From contig JAEWJH010000099.1 in assembly GCA_023386635.1 (NCBI GenBank), forward strand, positions 1 to 40,867: a DNA stretch of 40,867 bases, read 5' to 3'. Origin of the DNA: Pseudomonadota bacterium (GTDB taxonomy: Bacteria; Pseudomonadota; Alphaproteobacteria; Rhizobiales; Xanthobacteraceae). Positions within the stretch are counted from its first letter, which is position 1. Each line of letters opens with the position of its first letter. The notes below the pieces were generated by a model. That model searched no databases. It had not been told where the DNA came from and was given only the letters and a program-made list of their open reading frames with translations. Positions 7,558 through 18,264 of this stretch are shown one piece after another. Both the position numbers and the translations under genes were made by a program.

Positions 7558-8712
7558 ATGCCCGCCGCCTTCATCCGCCGTCTGACGCTGACCGATTTCC
7601 GCAGCTATCGCGCCGCGCAGATCGCGATCGCGGCCGATGGGCCGGTGGTGCTGACCGGTCCGAATGGCGCCGGCAAGACCAATCTGATCGAGTCGATCTC
7701 GTTCCTGACGCCGGGGCGCGGGCTGCGCCGCGCCGCGCTCGACGAAGTCGCCTTCGCCGAAGGCGAGGGCACAACAGGCAACGGATCTTGGGCGGTGTCC
7801 GCGGAGATCGAAGGGATGCTCGGTCTTGCCACGCTCGGCACCGGCATCGAGGCGCCGCGCACGGAGGCCGCGACGTCGCGCAAGTGCCGCATCGACCGCG
7901 AGCCGGTCGCCTCGGCCGCGGCCTTCGCCGATCATCTGCGGGTGATCTGGATGGTGCCGGCGATGGATGCGCTGTTCAACGGCCCGGCATCGGAGCGGCG
8001 GCGCTTCATCGATCGCCTCGCAACGGCGGTCGATCCGAACCACGCTGGACGGGTCGCGGCGCTGGAGCGCGCGCTGCGCTCGCGCAACCGGCTGCTGGAG
8101 CAGGGCGGCGGCGATACGCACTGGCTCGACGCGGTGGAACATGAAACGGCCGAGCTCGCGGTCGCGGTGGCGGCGGGCCGCATGGAAACCATCGGCCGCC
8201 TGCAGGCGGCGCTCGCGGCGGTGCGCGACGAACCGTCGGCGTTTCCGCCTGCGGCCATCGCTGTCGATGGCTGGATGGAAAACATGGTCGCCGACCATGC
8301 GGCGGTCGAGATCGAGGATCGCTATCGCGCGGTGCTGCGCGAGAGCCGCGCGCGCGACGCCGCCGCCGGCCGCACGCTCGATGGTCCACACCGCAGCGAT
8401 CTGCTCGTCACCCACGTGCTGAAAAATATTCCGGCGGCCGATGCATCGACCGGCGAGCAGAAGGCGATGCTGATACGTCTTATGCTCGCCCACGCCGCGC
8501 TGATCGCCGACATGACCGGGCATGCGCCGGTGCTGCTGCTCGACGAAGTGGTGGCACATCTCGATCCCGGCCGCCGCGCCGCGCTTTACGATGCGCTGAC
8601 GGCGCTCGGCGCGCAGGTGTTCCTCACCGGTGCCGATCCGGTAGCGTTCGCGGATATTGCTGCCCGCGCCACCGTCTTCGACGTGACGCCCGGAACGATC
8701 ACGCGCCGGTGA
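7558..8712 (+). CDS. recF: DNA replication and repair protein RecF
   Basis: SMC-like ATPase that works with RecO and RecR to load RecA at single-strand gaps. It has 384 residues. Walker A is GPNGAGKT at about residues 34-41, right after the N-terminal IRRLTLTDFRSYRAAQ. The C-terminal part shows the ABC-type signature region (STGEQKAMLIRLMLAHA) and Walker B (VLLLDEVVAHLDPGRR), then the FLTGADP ending of the family. Start ATG 7558 (MPAAFIRRL). It follows dnaN after a 133-base gap occupied by a repeat. Confidence 0.97.
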   Translation: MPAAFIRRLTLTDFRSYRAAQIAIAADGPVVLTGPNGAGKTNLIESISFLTPGRGLRRAALDEVAFAEGEGTTGNGSWAVSAEIEGMLGLATLGTGIEAPRTEAATSRKCRIDREPVASAAAFADHLRVIWMVPAMDALFNGPASERRRFIDRLATAVDPNHAGRVAALERALRSRNRLLEQGGGDTHWLDAVEHETAELAVAVAAGRMETIGRLQAALAAVRDEPSAFPPAAIAVDGWMENMVADHAAVEIEDRYRAVLRESRARDAAAGRTLDGPHRSDLLVTHVLKNIPAADASTGEQKAMLIRLMLAHAALIADMTGHAPVLLLDEVVAHLDPGRRAALYDALTALGAQVFLTGADPVAFADIAARATVFDVTPGTITRR

Positions 8713-8874
8713 TCCGGTTCCGAATCCTCGCGAAATCTTGACGAGATGCCAGCGCGAACCGTTTGCAGTCATAACGGTTGACATCAGGCGTCCCGTCGCC
8801 GCGCGATAAGCAGCGCATCGGGTTTCGTAACAAGCAACAACAACGCAAACAAAACGAACGCCGAGAGGGCCGTC

Positions 8875-9066
8875 ATGCAGAACACGATCGCCAACCAGAT
8901 CCAACGATCGCTCGACAAGGTGCGAGAGGATCTCGACACGCTGGAACTGTGGCTCGGTGCTCTTCAGGGCGCCGCGCAGCCGCTTCCCGACTACGATTCG
9001 CCCTACCGACGGACGCGGGTTCCCGCCAAGGACGTCGATTTCCGGCGTGAGAATCAGGCGGCCTGA
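8875..9066 (+). CDS. Small hypothetical protein (63 residues)
   Basis: ATG 8875 is preceded by GAGAGGG at a suitable distance, and the frame shows GC-biased third positions like the neighbouring genes. The predicted peptide starts MQNTIANQIQRSLDKVREDL, probably an amphipathic helix (heptad-like I/L spacing through residue 30), then a Pro- and Arg-rich tail (PDYDSPYRRTRVP). I recognise no family, signal peptide or membrane segment. It lies between recF and gyrB. Real gene status is likely but unproven. Confidence 0.5.
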   Translation: MQNTIANQIQRSLDKVREDLDTLELWLGALQGAAQPLPDYDSPYRRTRVPAKDVDFRRENQAA

Positions 9067-9307
9067 GCTGCCGGGAATCGCCCGGAGCAACCTGACCCGC
9101 GAATCAAAACGCGAATTTTCCGCCCGCCCGCGCGGGACGAAAAAACGCCCCTTTAAATCGAAAATACTTTAATTATATCAATAGCCTATCCGGTGTACAT
9201 TACGCTGTACGCGGCCCCGGTTTTCGTGTCACATCACGGTCTGTTCCCGCATGTCCGGTCTGCCTGTCTGGCTCCCGCCAGACGGTGTGTGCCCAAAGGT
9301 CCTGTGC
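9067..9307. other. AT-rich gyrB upstream region
   Basis: The stretch 9140-9190 is strikingly AT-rich for this window (TTTAAATCGAAAATACTTTAATTATATC) and is followed by a GTAC-N8-GTAC inverted motif near 9194-9210. I could not identify a clean -35/-10 pair. It most likely holds the gyrB promoter, and possibly a supercoiling-sensitive element. No gene is visible. Confidence 0.35.
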
Positions 9308-11740
<2,433 letters not shown>

Positions 11741-11762
11741 TTCAGAACGCTTGAAGAATTTG

Positions 11763-11800
11763 GAGCCGGCCGGTCCTTTTCAGGATCGGCCGGCTCTGGT
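11763..11800 (+). terminator. Probable gyrB terminator
   Basis: A 14-bp stem (11763-11776 with 11783-11796, one G-U pair) closes on TTTTCA and is followed by TGGTTTG. The T-run is weak, but the stem is long and begins 22 bases after the gyrB stop. Confidence 0.65.
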
Positions 11801-11839
11801 TTGATGATAGCCGCTCTTCATCCGCGCACAGGATTGTCC

Positions 11840-12925
11840 ATGACCAGCCGCTCGACCAACCGCAACTATCGCGTCGCCGTCATTCCCGGCGACGGCATCG
11901 GCAAGGAAGTGGTGCCCGAGGGCGTGCGCGTGCTCGAAGCCGCGGCCAGGAAATTCAACTTCGCCCTGCAGCTCGATGATTTCGATTTCTCCTCGTACGA
12001 TTATTACGAGAAGCATGGCCGGATGATGCCGGAGGACTGGAAGGAGCAGGTCGGCTCGCACGATGCGATCTTCTTCGGCGCGGTCGGCTGGCCGGCGAAA
12101 ATCCCGGATCATATCTCGCTGTGGGGCTCGCTGATCCTGTTCCGCCGCGAGTTCGATCAATACGTCAATCTGCGGCCGGTGCGGCTGATGCCGGGCGTGC
12201 GCTCGCCGCTCGCCGGCCGCAAGCCGGGCGATATTGATTTCTATGTGGTGCGCGAGAACACCGAAGGCGAGTATTCGTCGATCGGCGGCCGCGCGTTTCC
12301 GGGCACCGAGCGCGAATTTGTCGTGCAGGAAACGGTGATGACCCGGATCGGCGTCGATCGTATCCTGAAGTTTGCGTTCGATCTGGCGAAGACGCGCCCG
12401 CGCAAGAAAGTCACGTCGGCGACCAAGTCGAACGGCATCTCGATCTCGATGCCGTACTGGGACGAGCGCGTCGTCGAGATGGCGAAGCAGTATCCCGACA
12501 TCGCCGTCGACAAGTATCACATCGATATCCTGGTCGCGCATTTCGTGCTCAACCCGGATCGCTTCGATGTCGTGGTGGGGTCCAACCTGTTCGGCGATAT
12601 CCTCTCCGATCTCGGCCCGGCCTGCACCGGCACGATCGGCATCGCGCCGGCCGGCAACATCAATCCGGAGCGCAAATTCCCGTCGCTGTTCGAGCCGGTG
12701 CACGGCTCGGCGCCGGATATCGCCGGGCAGGGCATCGCCAATCCGGTCGGGCAGATCTGGTCGGCGGCGATGATGCTCGATCATCTCGGCGAGCACGACG
12801 CCGCGAAGGCGGTGGTGCAGGCGATCGAGACGGTGCTGGCGCAGGAGAAGCTGCGCACCCGCGATCTCGGTGGTCCTGCCAATACGGCGATCTGCGGCAA
12901 GGCGATCGCCGACGCGCTGGCTTGA
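11840..12925 (+). CDS. Tartrate/D-malate dehydrogenase (isocitrate/isopropylmalate dehydrogenase family)
   Basis: NAD-dependent beta-decarboxylating dehydrogenase of 361 residues. Family motifs include IPGDGIGKEV near the start, HDAIFFGAVGWP, VRENTEGEYSS, ATKSNG, and the metal-binding GSNLFGDILSDL. The segment PDHISLWGSLILFRREFDQYVNLRP is characteristic of tartrate dehydrogenase/D-malate dehydrogenase (TtuC/DmlA) rather than LeuB, so leucine biosynthesis is less likely even though leuC and leuD are in the window. Start ATG 11840 (MTSRSTNRNY) has AGGA just upstream; an in-frame ATG at 11801 would overlap the gyrB hairpin. It stands alone and converges with the hydrolase gene. Confidence 0.9.
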   Translation: MTSRSTNRNYRVAVIPGDGIGKEVVPEGVRVLEAAARKFNFALQLDDFDFSSYDYYEKHGRMMPEDWKEQVGSHDAIFFGAVGWPAKIPDHISLWGSLILFRREFDQYVNLRPVRLMPGVRSPLAGRKPGDIDFYVVRENTEGEYSSIGGRAFPGTEREFVVQETVMTRIGVDRILKFAFDLAKTRPRKKVTSATKSNGISISMPYWDERVVEMAKQYPDIAVDKYHIDILVAHFVLNPDRFDVVVGSNLFGDILSDLGPACTGTIGIAPAGNINPERKFPSLFEPVHGSAPDIAGQGIANPVGQIWSAAMMLDHLGEHDAAKAVVQAIETVLAQEKLRTRDLGGPANTAICGKAIADALA

Positions 12926-12944
12926 GACTATGCGCTGAAAACCA

Positions 12945-12976
12945 ACGGGCACCGCCGCGGCCGCGACGGTGCCCGT
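12945..12976. terminator. Bidirectional hairpin between convergent genes
   Basis: ACGGGCACCG (12945-12954) pairs perfectly with CGGTGCCCGT (12967-12976). TGATGTTTTGA follows on the plus strand and GTTGGTTTTC on the minus strand. It lies between the stops of the two convergent genes and probably ends both transcripts. Confidence 0.7.
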
Positions 12977-12998
12977 GATGTTTTGACATGAAGCCCGT

Positions 12999-13697
12999 TT
13001 ACTTCTTCATATGCTTGGCGAGGAAGTCGCGGGTGCGTGTCAGCGCGATGTCGGCGCTGCCCTTGTCGTAGCTGCCGCGCTCGTCGCAGTTGAAGCCGTG
13101 GCCGGCCTCGTCATAGACGTAAATCTCCATATCCGGACGCTTGCTGCGGATCGCCTCGACGTCGGTCAGCGGAATGCCCTGATCCTTGGCGCCGAAATGC
13201 AGCATCACCGGAACCTTCGGCTTCTCGTCGGCGAACTTGACGATAGCGCCGCCATAATAGCCGACCGCGCAGGCCACGTCGCTCGCCCGCGTCGCCGCGA
13301 GGAAGGCGACGCTGCCGCCCATGCAATAGCCGATCACCGCTACCGGTCCTGCGGACTTCACCGCGTCGACCGCCGCCTGCGTGTCGCGCAGCATCGCATC
13401 CCAATCGGGCTTGGCGATGAACTTGCGGGCGTTGGCGATCTCGTCGGGCGAGTAGCCCGACTGGAAATTCTTTTCCTGCCGGTCGAACAAAGCGGGCGCG
13501 ATCGCCACATAGCCGTCCTGCGCGAACCGGTCGGCTACGTTACGGATGTGGCTGTTGACGCCGAAAATCTCCTGAATGACGACGATGGCGCCTTTCGGCG
13601 CTCCGGCCGGATCGGCGCGATAGGCGCCGAGCGTGTGGCCGTCCTTGGCGGTGAGCGTGATGTGCTGACCCAATGAAACCTCCTGCAACGCAACCAT
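12999..13697 (-). CDS. Dienelactone hydrolase family protein
   Basis: Alpha/beta hydrolase of 232 residues. The catalytic triad of the family is visible: Cys125 in GYCMGGS, Asp172 in GAKDQGIP and His200 in EAGHGFNCD. EIFGVNSHIRNVADRFA near residue 43 is also a family signature. Such enzymes hydrolyse lactone intermediates such as dienelactone in chlorocatechol degradation, but many members have unknown substrates, and no catabolic genes lie nearby. No signal peptide, so cytoplasmic. It converges with the dehydrogenase gene. Confidence 0.92.
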   Translation of the reverse strand: MVALQEVSLGQHITLTAKDGHTLGAYRADPAGAPKGAIVVIQEIFGVNSHIRNVADRFAQDGYVAIAPALFDRQEKNFQSGYSPDEIANARKFIAKPDWDAMLRDTQAAVDAVKSAGPVAVIGYCMGGSVAFLAATRASDVACAVGYYGGAIVKFADEKPKVPVMLHFGAKDQGIPLTDVEAIRSKRPDMEIYVYDEAGHGFNCDERGSYDKGSADIALTRTRDFLAKHMKK

Positions 13698-13771
13698 GAA
13701 ATCGCGCGGACCCTAGCCAATCGCAGGGAGCGATGGAAGCCCGGCCAGAAGCGCGGTGGCGTGCTCGGTTT

Positions 13772-13885
13772 ACCTCTCCCATGGGGACAGATCGTCCTTG
13801 TGAGCCAAGGCAAGCAAGGACGGGTGAGGGGTTACGCTCTTACGATCAAGGATCCTCACCCCAACCCTTTCCCGCAGGGGAGAGG
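13772..13885. repeat. Dispersed palindromic repeat, CCTCTCCC...GGGGAGAGG type
   Basis: ACCTCTCCC at the left edge is mirrored by GGGGAGAGG at 13877-13885. Inside, CGTCCTTG is mirrored by CAAGGACG, and GTGAGGGG by CCTCACCCC. I recall similar elements between genes in Bradyrhizobium relatives. It fills the gap between the hydrolase start and the oxidoreductase stop and has no gene. Confidence 0.65.
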
Positions 13886-13908
13886 AAGCGCTACGGAGCG
13901 CGTCGCGA

Positions 13909-14931
13909 TCAGCGCTGAACGTTGGGCGGCTGCAATCCGAACATCTCGGCCAGCAGCGTATAGGAGCGTGTGCGGGCCTCGTGGCCGTGGATCATGGTCG
14001 TGATCATCAATTCGTCGGCCTGCGTCGCGGCGATGGCGGCACTCAGCCGGTCATGCACCGTCTTCGGTCCGCCGACCACCAGCCTGCGCCGGTTGTGCGC
14101 GATGCGTTCGCGGTCGATCGCCGTATAGGGATAGGCCGCGGCTTCGTCCGGTGACGCGAGCGGCAGATATTCGCCCTTGGCGCGGCGCACGAAATGCAGA
14201 TCGGCGGCGGAGGCGACACGCTCGGCTTCCTCGTCGCTGTCGGCGCAGACCACCGCCATGGCGAGGATCGCCTGCGGCGTCTGCATCCGCGCCGAGGGTT
14301 TGAAGCTCTCGCGATAAAGCCGCATCGGGATCGCCGGATCGAGATCGGAGAAGTGCGCGGCGAAGGAAAAGCCGGCGCCGATCTGCGCCGCCAGCCGCGC
14401 GCTGTAATCGCTGGAGCCGAGCAGCCAGATCGGCGGGAGCGGCACGTCGGCCGGCATCGCCCGCACGTTCTGGAACGGATGGCCGGCGGGAAACGCGCGC
14501 GTTTCCAGCAGCACCAGTTCCTGGAAGCGGTCGAGGAAATCGTCCTCCTCGCTGATGCCCTGGCGGCGGCGCAGCGCATAGGACGTGATCTGGTCCGTGC
14601 CCGGCGCGCGGCCGAGACCGAGATCGATGCGCCCGGGATAGAGCGCTTCCAGCACCTTGAAACGCTCGGCCACCATCAGCGGCGCGTGGTTCGGCAGCAT
14701 CACGCCGCCGGAGCCGACGCGGATGTTGTGCGTCTGCGCGGCGATCTGGCCGATCATGATATCGGGCGCGGACGAGGCGATCGTCGGCATGTTGTGATGC
14801 TCGGCGAGCCAGTAGCGCGTATAGCCGAGCGCATCGGCGGTGCGCGCGAGATCGAGCGTGTTGCGCAGCGCCTGCGCGGCGCTGGCGCCGGACACGACGG
14901 GCGAGAGATCGAGGATGGAGAGCGGGGTCAT
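13909..14931 (-). CDS. LLM class flavin-dependent oxidoreductase (luciferase-like)
   Basis: Flavin-dependent monooxygenase-like protein of 340 residues with a TIM-barrel fold. The N terminus MTPLSILDLSPVVSG, then YTRYWLAEHHN, VGSGGVMLPNHAPLMVAERF and LGLGRAPGTD, matches the MsnO8-type luciferase-like group often annotated this way. The substrate is unknown. It is the first of two luciferase-like genes in the window (the other is at 18666-19685), and they are not close copies. No partner reductase is adjacent. Confidence 0.92.
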   Translation of the reverse strand: MTPLSILDLSPVVSGASAAQALRNTLDLARTADALGYTRYWLAEHHNMPTIASSAPDIMIGQIAAQTHNIRVGSGGVMLPNHAPLMVAERFKVLEALYPGRIDLGLGRAPGTDQITSYALRRRQGISEEDDFLDRFQELVLLETRAFPAGHPFQNVRAMPADVPLPPIWLLGSSDYSARLAAQIGAGFSFAAHFSDLDPAIPMRLYRESFKPSARMQTPQAILAMAVVCADSDEEAERVASAADLHFVRRAKGEYLPLASPDEAAAYPYTAIDRERIAHNRRRLVVGGPKTVHDRLSAAIAATQADELMITTMIHGHEARTRSYTLLAEMFGLQPPNVQR

Positions 14932-15010
14932 CCCGCCTATGTAAGGGCGGGCGATGGGCCTGTCATCGGGGCTGAGTACTAGGGATGGGCGAAAGAGAGT
15001 GATCGGCGCG

Positions 15011-16378
15011 TCAATGCGTCAGGACGATGAAATCCGTCTCCAGCCCGGTTTCGTCGCTCAGGGCATTGTCCGACACGATCAGCGAGGAGCCGGGCGCCAG
15101 CAAGGCGGCGATCCGCTGGCGGGCTTCTTCCGGCATGGTGAAATGCTCCAGCGCCTCTTTGGCGGATGGCGCATGGGCGAGATCGTAGGCGCGGGCCGCG
15201 CGGCGCTCGGCCTCCTTCGCGGAGATCTTGCGCTTCGGCTTCGCTTCGGCCGGTGCGGCATAACCGCTCGGCACGGTGATCGCGGTCCAGCGCGCTGCGC
15301 CGTCCTTGATATCCATCACCGTGAACACATGCGTTCCCCACGGCTGTTTCGGATCGGCGATGGTCACGCCGGTTTCGAACAGCGGGGCGAAGCCCTGCCG
15401 CACATAGAGCTTGCCCTCCTTGCGGCTGACGAAGGCCTGCACGGGACCTTTGCGGTTCGGCATCTCCGCCGGAAAGACGAGGCGCGGCGCGGGCGCGGTC
15501 GGCGGCACGCCGTCGACCACCGAGCCGGTGACGTCGGCGACCTGAACGTTGGCCGTCTGCGGCGGCCCGGCGGCCGGCTTTTCCATCACGCCGCTCTCGG
15601 CGGCGGCGCGCTCGATCAGCCTCTGCGCCTCCGGCACCAGATCGGCGCTCGGCACGGGCACGGCTTCCGCCGGCGCGATCAGGCGCGGGCTGTCGATGGC
15701 AACCGGCGCCACCGGATCTCGGGTGATGATGACGCGGGCGCCGAGCCTGCTGGTCGAGAACAGCCGGCTGGCGAAGCTCTCCGGCAGACGGATGCAGCCA
15801 TGCGAGGCGGGACGGCCGGGCAACGGACCCTGATGCAGCGCAATGCCCGACCAGGTGATGCGATGCATGAAGGGCATCGGCGCGTCGCTGTAGATGTTCG
15901 ATTTGTGATGTCGCGATTTGGCGATCACCGAGAAGATTCCGAGCGGCGTCGGATGGCCCGGCACGCCGGTCGACACCGGCGCCTCGGCGACCGCGACGCC
16001 GTTGCTGTACCAGGTGACGCGCTGGCGAGCGGTGGACACGATCAGCTGCATCGGCCCGGCCGGTACCTTGGCACCCGGCAGCTTGATCGCGGTCTCGTGC
16101 GCCTTGCGCGCGCGCGTCTTGTCCTGCGTCCTGATCTGTGGTTTGGGCCGCATGGCGCGCGGCATATCGTCGGGGACGACTTCCGCGCGCGGGCCGTCGA
16201 GCCAGTCGAACAGTCCGGCATAGGTCCGCGCCGGGGCGTAAGTCTGGGCCTGCGCCGGGATGGCCGCGCCGAGTGTCCAGAGGGCCGCCACCGCGGCGAT
16301 CGTCCAACGATACCATGCGCTTGTGGGGGCGCAGGTTGGGGCACCTGTCGGGAACCGGCGGGGCAGGGCAGTCGTCAT
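15011..16378 (-). CDS. L,D-transpeptidase (YkuD) family protein with a second, degenerate module
   Basis: Predicted exported enzyme that forms 3-3 cross-links in peptidoglycan or attaches proteins to it. It has 455 residues from ATG 16378 (MTTALPRRF); a longer frame to 16504 is possible but would place the signal peptide internally. A signal segment (WTIAAVAALWTLGAAIPAQAQ) covers about 25-45. The YkuD domain spans about 109-220 with the catalytic SHGCIRL at 192-198 (Cys195). From about 311 to the end, a second YkuD-like stretch (VQAFVSRKEGKLYVRQG, then GTHVFTVMDIKDG) lacks the HGC-R motif. It is divergent from the protease-like gene, with a 158-base spacer. Confidence 0.92.
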   Translation of the reverse strand: MTTALPRRFPTGAPTCAPTSAWYRWTIAAVAALWTLGAAIPAQAQTYAPARTYAGLFDWLDGPRAEVVPDDMPRAMRPKPQIRTQDKTRARKAHETAIKLPGAKVPAGPMQLIVSTARQRVTWYSNGVAVAEAPVSTGVPGHPTPLGIFSVIAKSRHHKSNIYSDAPMPFMHRITWSGIALHQGPLPGRPASHGCIRLPESFASRLFSTSRLGARVIITRDPVAPVAIDSPRLIAPAEAVPVPSADLVPEAQRLIERAAAESGVMEKPAAGPPQTANVQVADVTGSVVDGVPPTAPAPRLVFPAEMPNRKGPVQAFVSRKEGKLYVRQGFAPLFETGVTIADPKQPWGTHVFTVMDIKDGAARWTAITVPSGYAAPAEAKPKRKISAKEAERRAARAYDLAHAPSAKEALEHFTMPEEARQRIAALLAPGSSLIVSDNALSDETGLETDFIVLTH

Positions 16379-16536
16379 AAAGGATAACCTCGCTTCGGCT
16401 CTTTTGGAGACGCCCGATCGGGATTCGGATTGATAACGGCGATGCCGCCCGATCTTCATCCTTGATCCCGCAGCTTTGTCAGATTTCACTACCAATCGGT
16501 TCACGCGGTGCGCACGATAAACAGGAAAATGAAGTG

Positions 16537-17508
16537 ATGGCGATTGCCGGCGAATGGAAAATCCCGCAGCAGGTGCAGCCGCGCCCGAAGAACTATGATT
16601 ACGATCTGACGCAGGCGCTGGCCGCGGTGGTGGGCTTGCATGTCACGGTTCCATCGGATGCCTTTACTGCTGAAACACTGGGCACCGAGCGCGCCGGTCA
16701 CGGTGTATTGATCGACGACGGGCTGGTGCTCACCATCGGCTATCTCATCACCGAAGCGGAAACCGTGTGGCTGCATCTCGCCGACGGTCATGTGGCGCAG
16801 GGCCATGCGCTCGGCTTCGACAGCGAGACCGGCTTCGGTCTGGTGCAGGCGCTGACCAAAGTGCCGCAGGCGCCGCTGCCGCTGGGGTCGTCGGCGATCC
16901 TCACCGCGGGCGATCCGGTGGTTGTTGCCGGTGCCGGCGGCGCCGCCCGGTCGGTCGCGGCGGAGGTGGCCGCGCGCCAGGAGTTCGCCGGTTACTGGGA
17001 GTATCTGCTCGACGACGCGATCTTCACCGCGCCCTCGCATCCCAATTGGGGCGGCACGGCACTGATCGGCCCGGACGGCAAGCTGTGCGGCATCGGCTCG
17101 CTGCAGCTCGAGGGCGGTCGCGATTCGGCCCACGATTATCTCAACATGATGGTGCCGATCGATCTGTTGCCGCCGATCCTTCCGTCACTGACGCGAACGG
17201 GCCGCACCGACAAGCCGGTGCGGCCGTGGCTCGGCATCTATTCCACCGAAGCGGAGGACCGCGTCGTGCTGGTCGGCCTCGCGCCGAACGGTCCGGCGGC
17301 GCGCGCGCAGTTGCGCAGCGGCGATGTGATCGTGGCCGTGGCCGGGACGCCGGTGACGTCCCTCGCCGAGCTCTATCGGGCGTTGTGGTCGCTCGGCGAG
17401 GCCGGCGTCGAAGTGCCGCTCACCGTGCACCGTGACGACGTCACCTTCGATGTGACTGTCAATTCATCGGACCGGGCCAAATTCCTGAAGCGGCCGCGGC
17501 TGCATTGA
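16537..17508 (+). CDS. HtrA/DegP-like trypsin-fold protein with PDZ domain, catalytic triad lost
   Basis: The 323 residues align with S1C serine proteases: a trypsin-like domain at about 25-215 and a PDZ domain at about 228-310 (GLAPNGPAARAQLRSGDVIVAVAG). Each catalytic position is replaced: His by Tyr69 (VLTIGYLI for VLTNAHVV), Asp by Gly99 (DSETGFGLV for DPETDLALL) and Ser by Trp171 (HPNWGGTAL for GNSGGPL). It should therefore be a non-catalytic, binding or scaffold protein. No signal peptide is visible, unlike true DegP, so it may stay in the cytoplasm. Start ATG 16537 follows AGGAAAATGAAG; an in-frame start at 16462 is less likely. The next gene, 94 bases on, is a receiver protein that is also atypical. 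Confidence 0.85.
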   Translation: MAIAGEWKIPQQVQPRPKNYDYDLTQALAAVVGLHVTVPSDAFTAETLGTERAGHGVLIDDGLVLTIGYLITEAETVWLHLADGHVAQGHALGFDSETGFGLVQALTKVPQAPLPLGSSAILTAGDPVVVAGAGGAARSVAAEVAARQEFAGYWEYLLDDAIFTAPSHPNWGGTALIGPDGKLCGIGSLQLEGGRDSAHDYLNMMVPIDLLPPILPSLTRTGRTDKPVRPWLGIYSTEAEDRVVLVGLAPNGPAARAQLRSGDVIVAVAGTPVTSLAELYRALWSLGEAGVEVPLTVHRDDVTFDVTVNSSDRAKFLKRPRLH

Positions 17509-17602
17509 AACGACAGTCCCGCGTTTGCAATCCGTTTACGACGTCGCTTGAGGAAATCTTCAGGCTGCGGCTGTTAGCTCTGACCCGAGGGGTCGGCGCG
17601 CC

Positions 17603-18175
17603 ATGAACACGCTGCAAAAAGAAAAGCTGATCGAACGGCTGTCGATCCTGATCGTCGACAACAATTCCTATACGCGCAAGCTGACGCGCATGATGCTGAC
17701 CAATGTCGGCGCCAAGTCGATCTATGAGGCGTCGGACGGCATCGAAGCGCTCGGCCTGATCCGCACCGCCAATCCCGACGTGATGATCCTCGACTGGGAC
17801 ATGCCGGTTCTCAATGGACCGCAGGTGATGCAGATCGTGCGCTCGCCCGGCCGGTTTCCGCGGCCCAACCTTCCGGTCATCATGCTGACGCGGGTGGCGC
17901 TGCGCTCGCGCGTCAACGCGGCGCTGCGGCTCGGCGTGCACGAATTCCTGGTTCAGCCGACGTCGCCAATGGCGCTGCGCGACCGGCTGATGTCGATCGT
18001 GGTGCGGCCGCGGCCGATGCTGAAGCTCGGCCGCTACTATGTGCCGAAACCGCGCGTGCTGCTGAAGAAGACCGATCTTCTGGCCGCCGCGCTGTCGGCC
18101 TATCGCAGCAATAAGTCGTTCCCGAGCACGATTGAATCCGGCCGGTTCGGTGAATCCGCGGTGACGGTTCACTGA
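17603..18175 (+). CDS. Single-domain response regulator receiver protein with atypical active site
   Basis: 190 residues, with the receiver domain at about 12-135 and a tail of about 55 residues without a recognisable output domain. The phospho-acceptor is Asp64 (MILDWDMPVLNG), and the Thr96 switch residue (IMLTRVA) is present. The acidic pair is D19-N20 rather than Asp-Asp, and the normally invariant Lys is Gln118 (EFLVQPTSP for EFLLKP). Phosphorylation chemistry may be weak or absent. The start is preceded by GAGGGG. No histidine kinase gene is nearby; the neighbour upstream is the protease-like gene. Confidence 0.88.
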   Translation: MNTLQKEKLIERLSILIVDNNSYTRKLTRMMLTNVGAKSIYEASDGIEALGLIRTANPDVMILDWDMPVLNGPQVMQIVRSPGRFPRPNLPVIMLTRVALRSRVNAALRLGVHEFLVQPTSPMALRDRLMSIVVRPRPMLKLGRYYVPKPRVLLKKTDLLAAALSAYRSNKSFPSTIESGRFGESAVTVH

Positions 18176-18264
18176 CGCTTTTGCGCCGGTTCCGGCCTGA
18201 TCCCGCTGCAACCAAATCCCGATCCCGACCGTATCTCTCCTCGGCCCTGAGAGAAGGATCAGAC

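Noticed and set aside
8777..8813. TTGACA ... GATAAG as a promoter for the 63-residue ORF
   Set aside because: The spacer is 21 bases, too long for a sigma70 promoter.
11840..12925. Assignment as leuB
   Set aside because: The PDHISLWGSLILFRREFDQY segment and distance from leuC/leuD favour tartrate/D-malate dehydrogenase over isopropylmalate dehydrogenase.
14954..16387. Plus-strand ORF of 477 codons opposite the L,D-transpeptidase
   Set aside because: The minus strand has the exact SHGCIRL motif and a signal peptide; the plus frame is low-complexity Arg/His/Gly.
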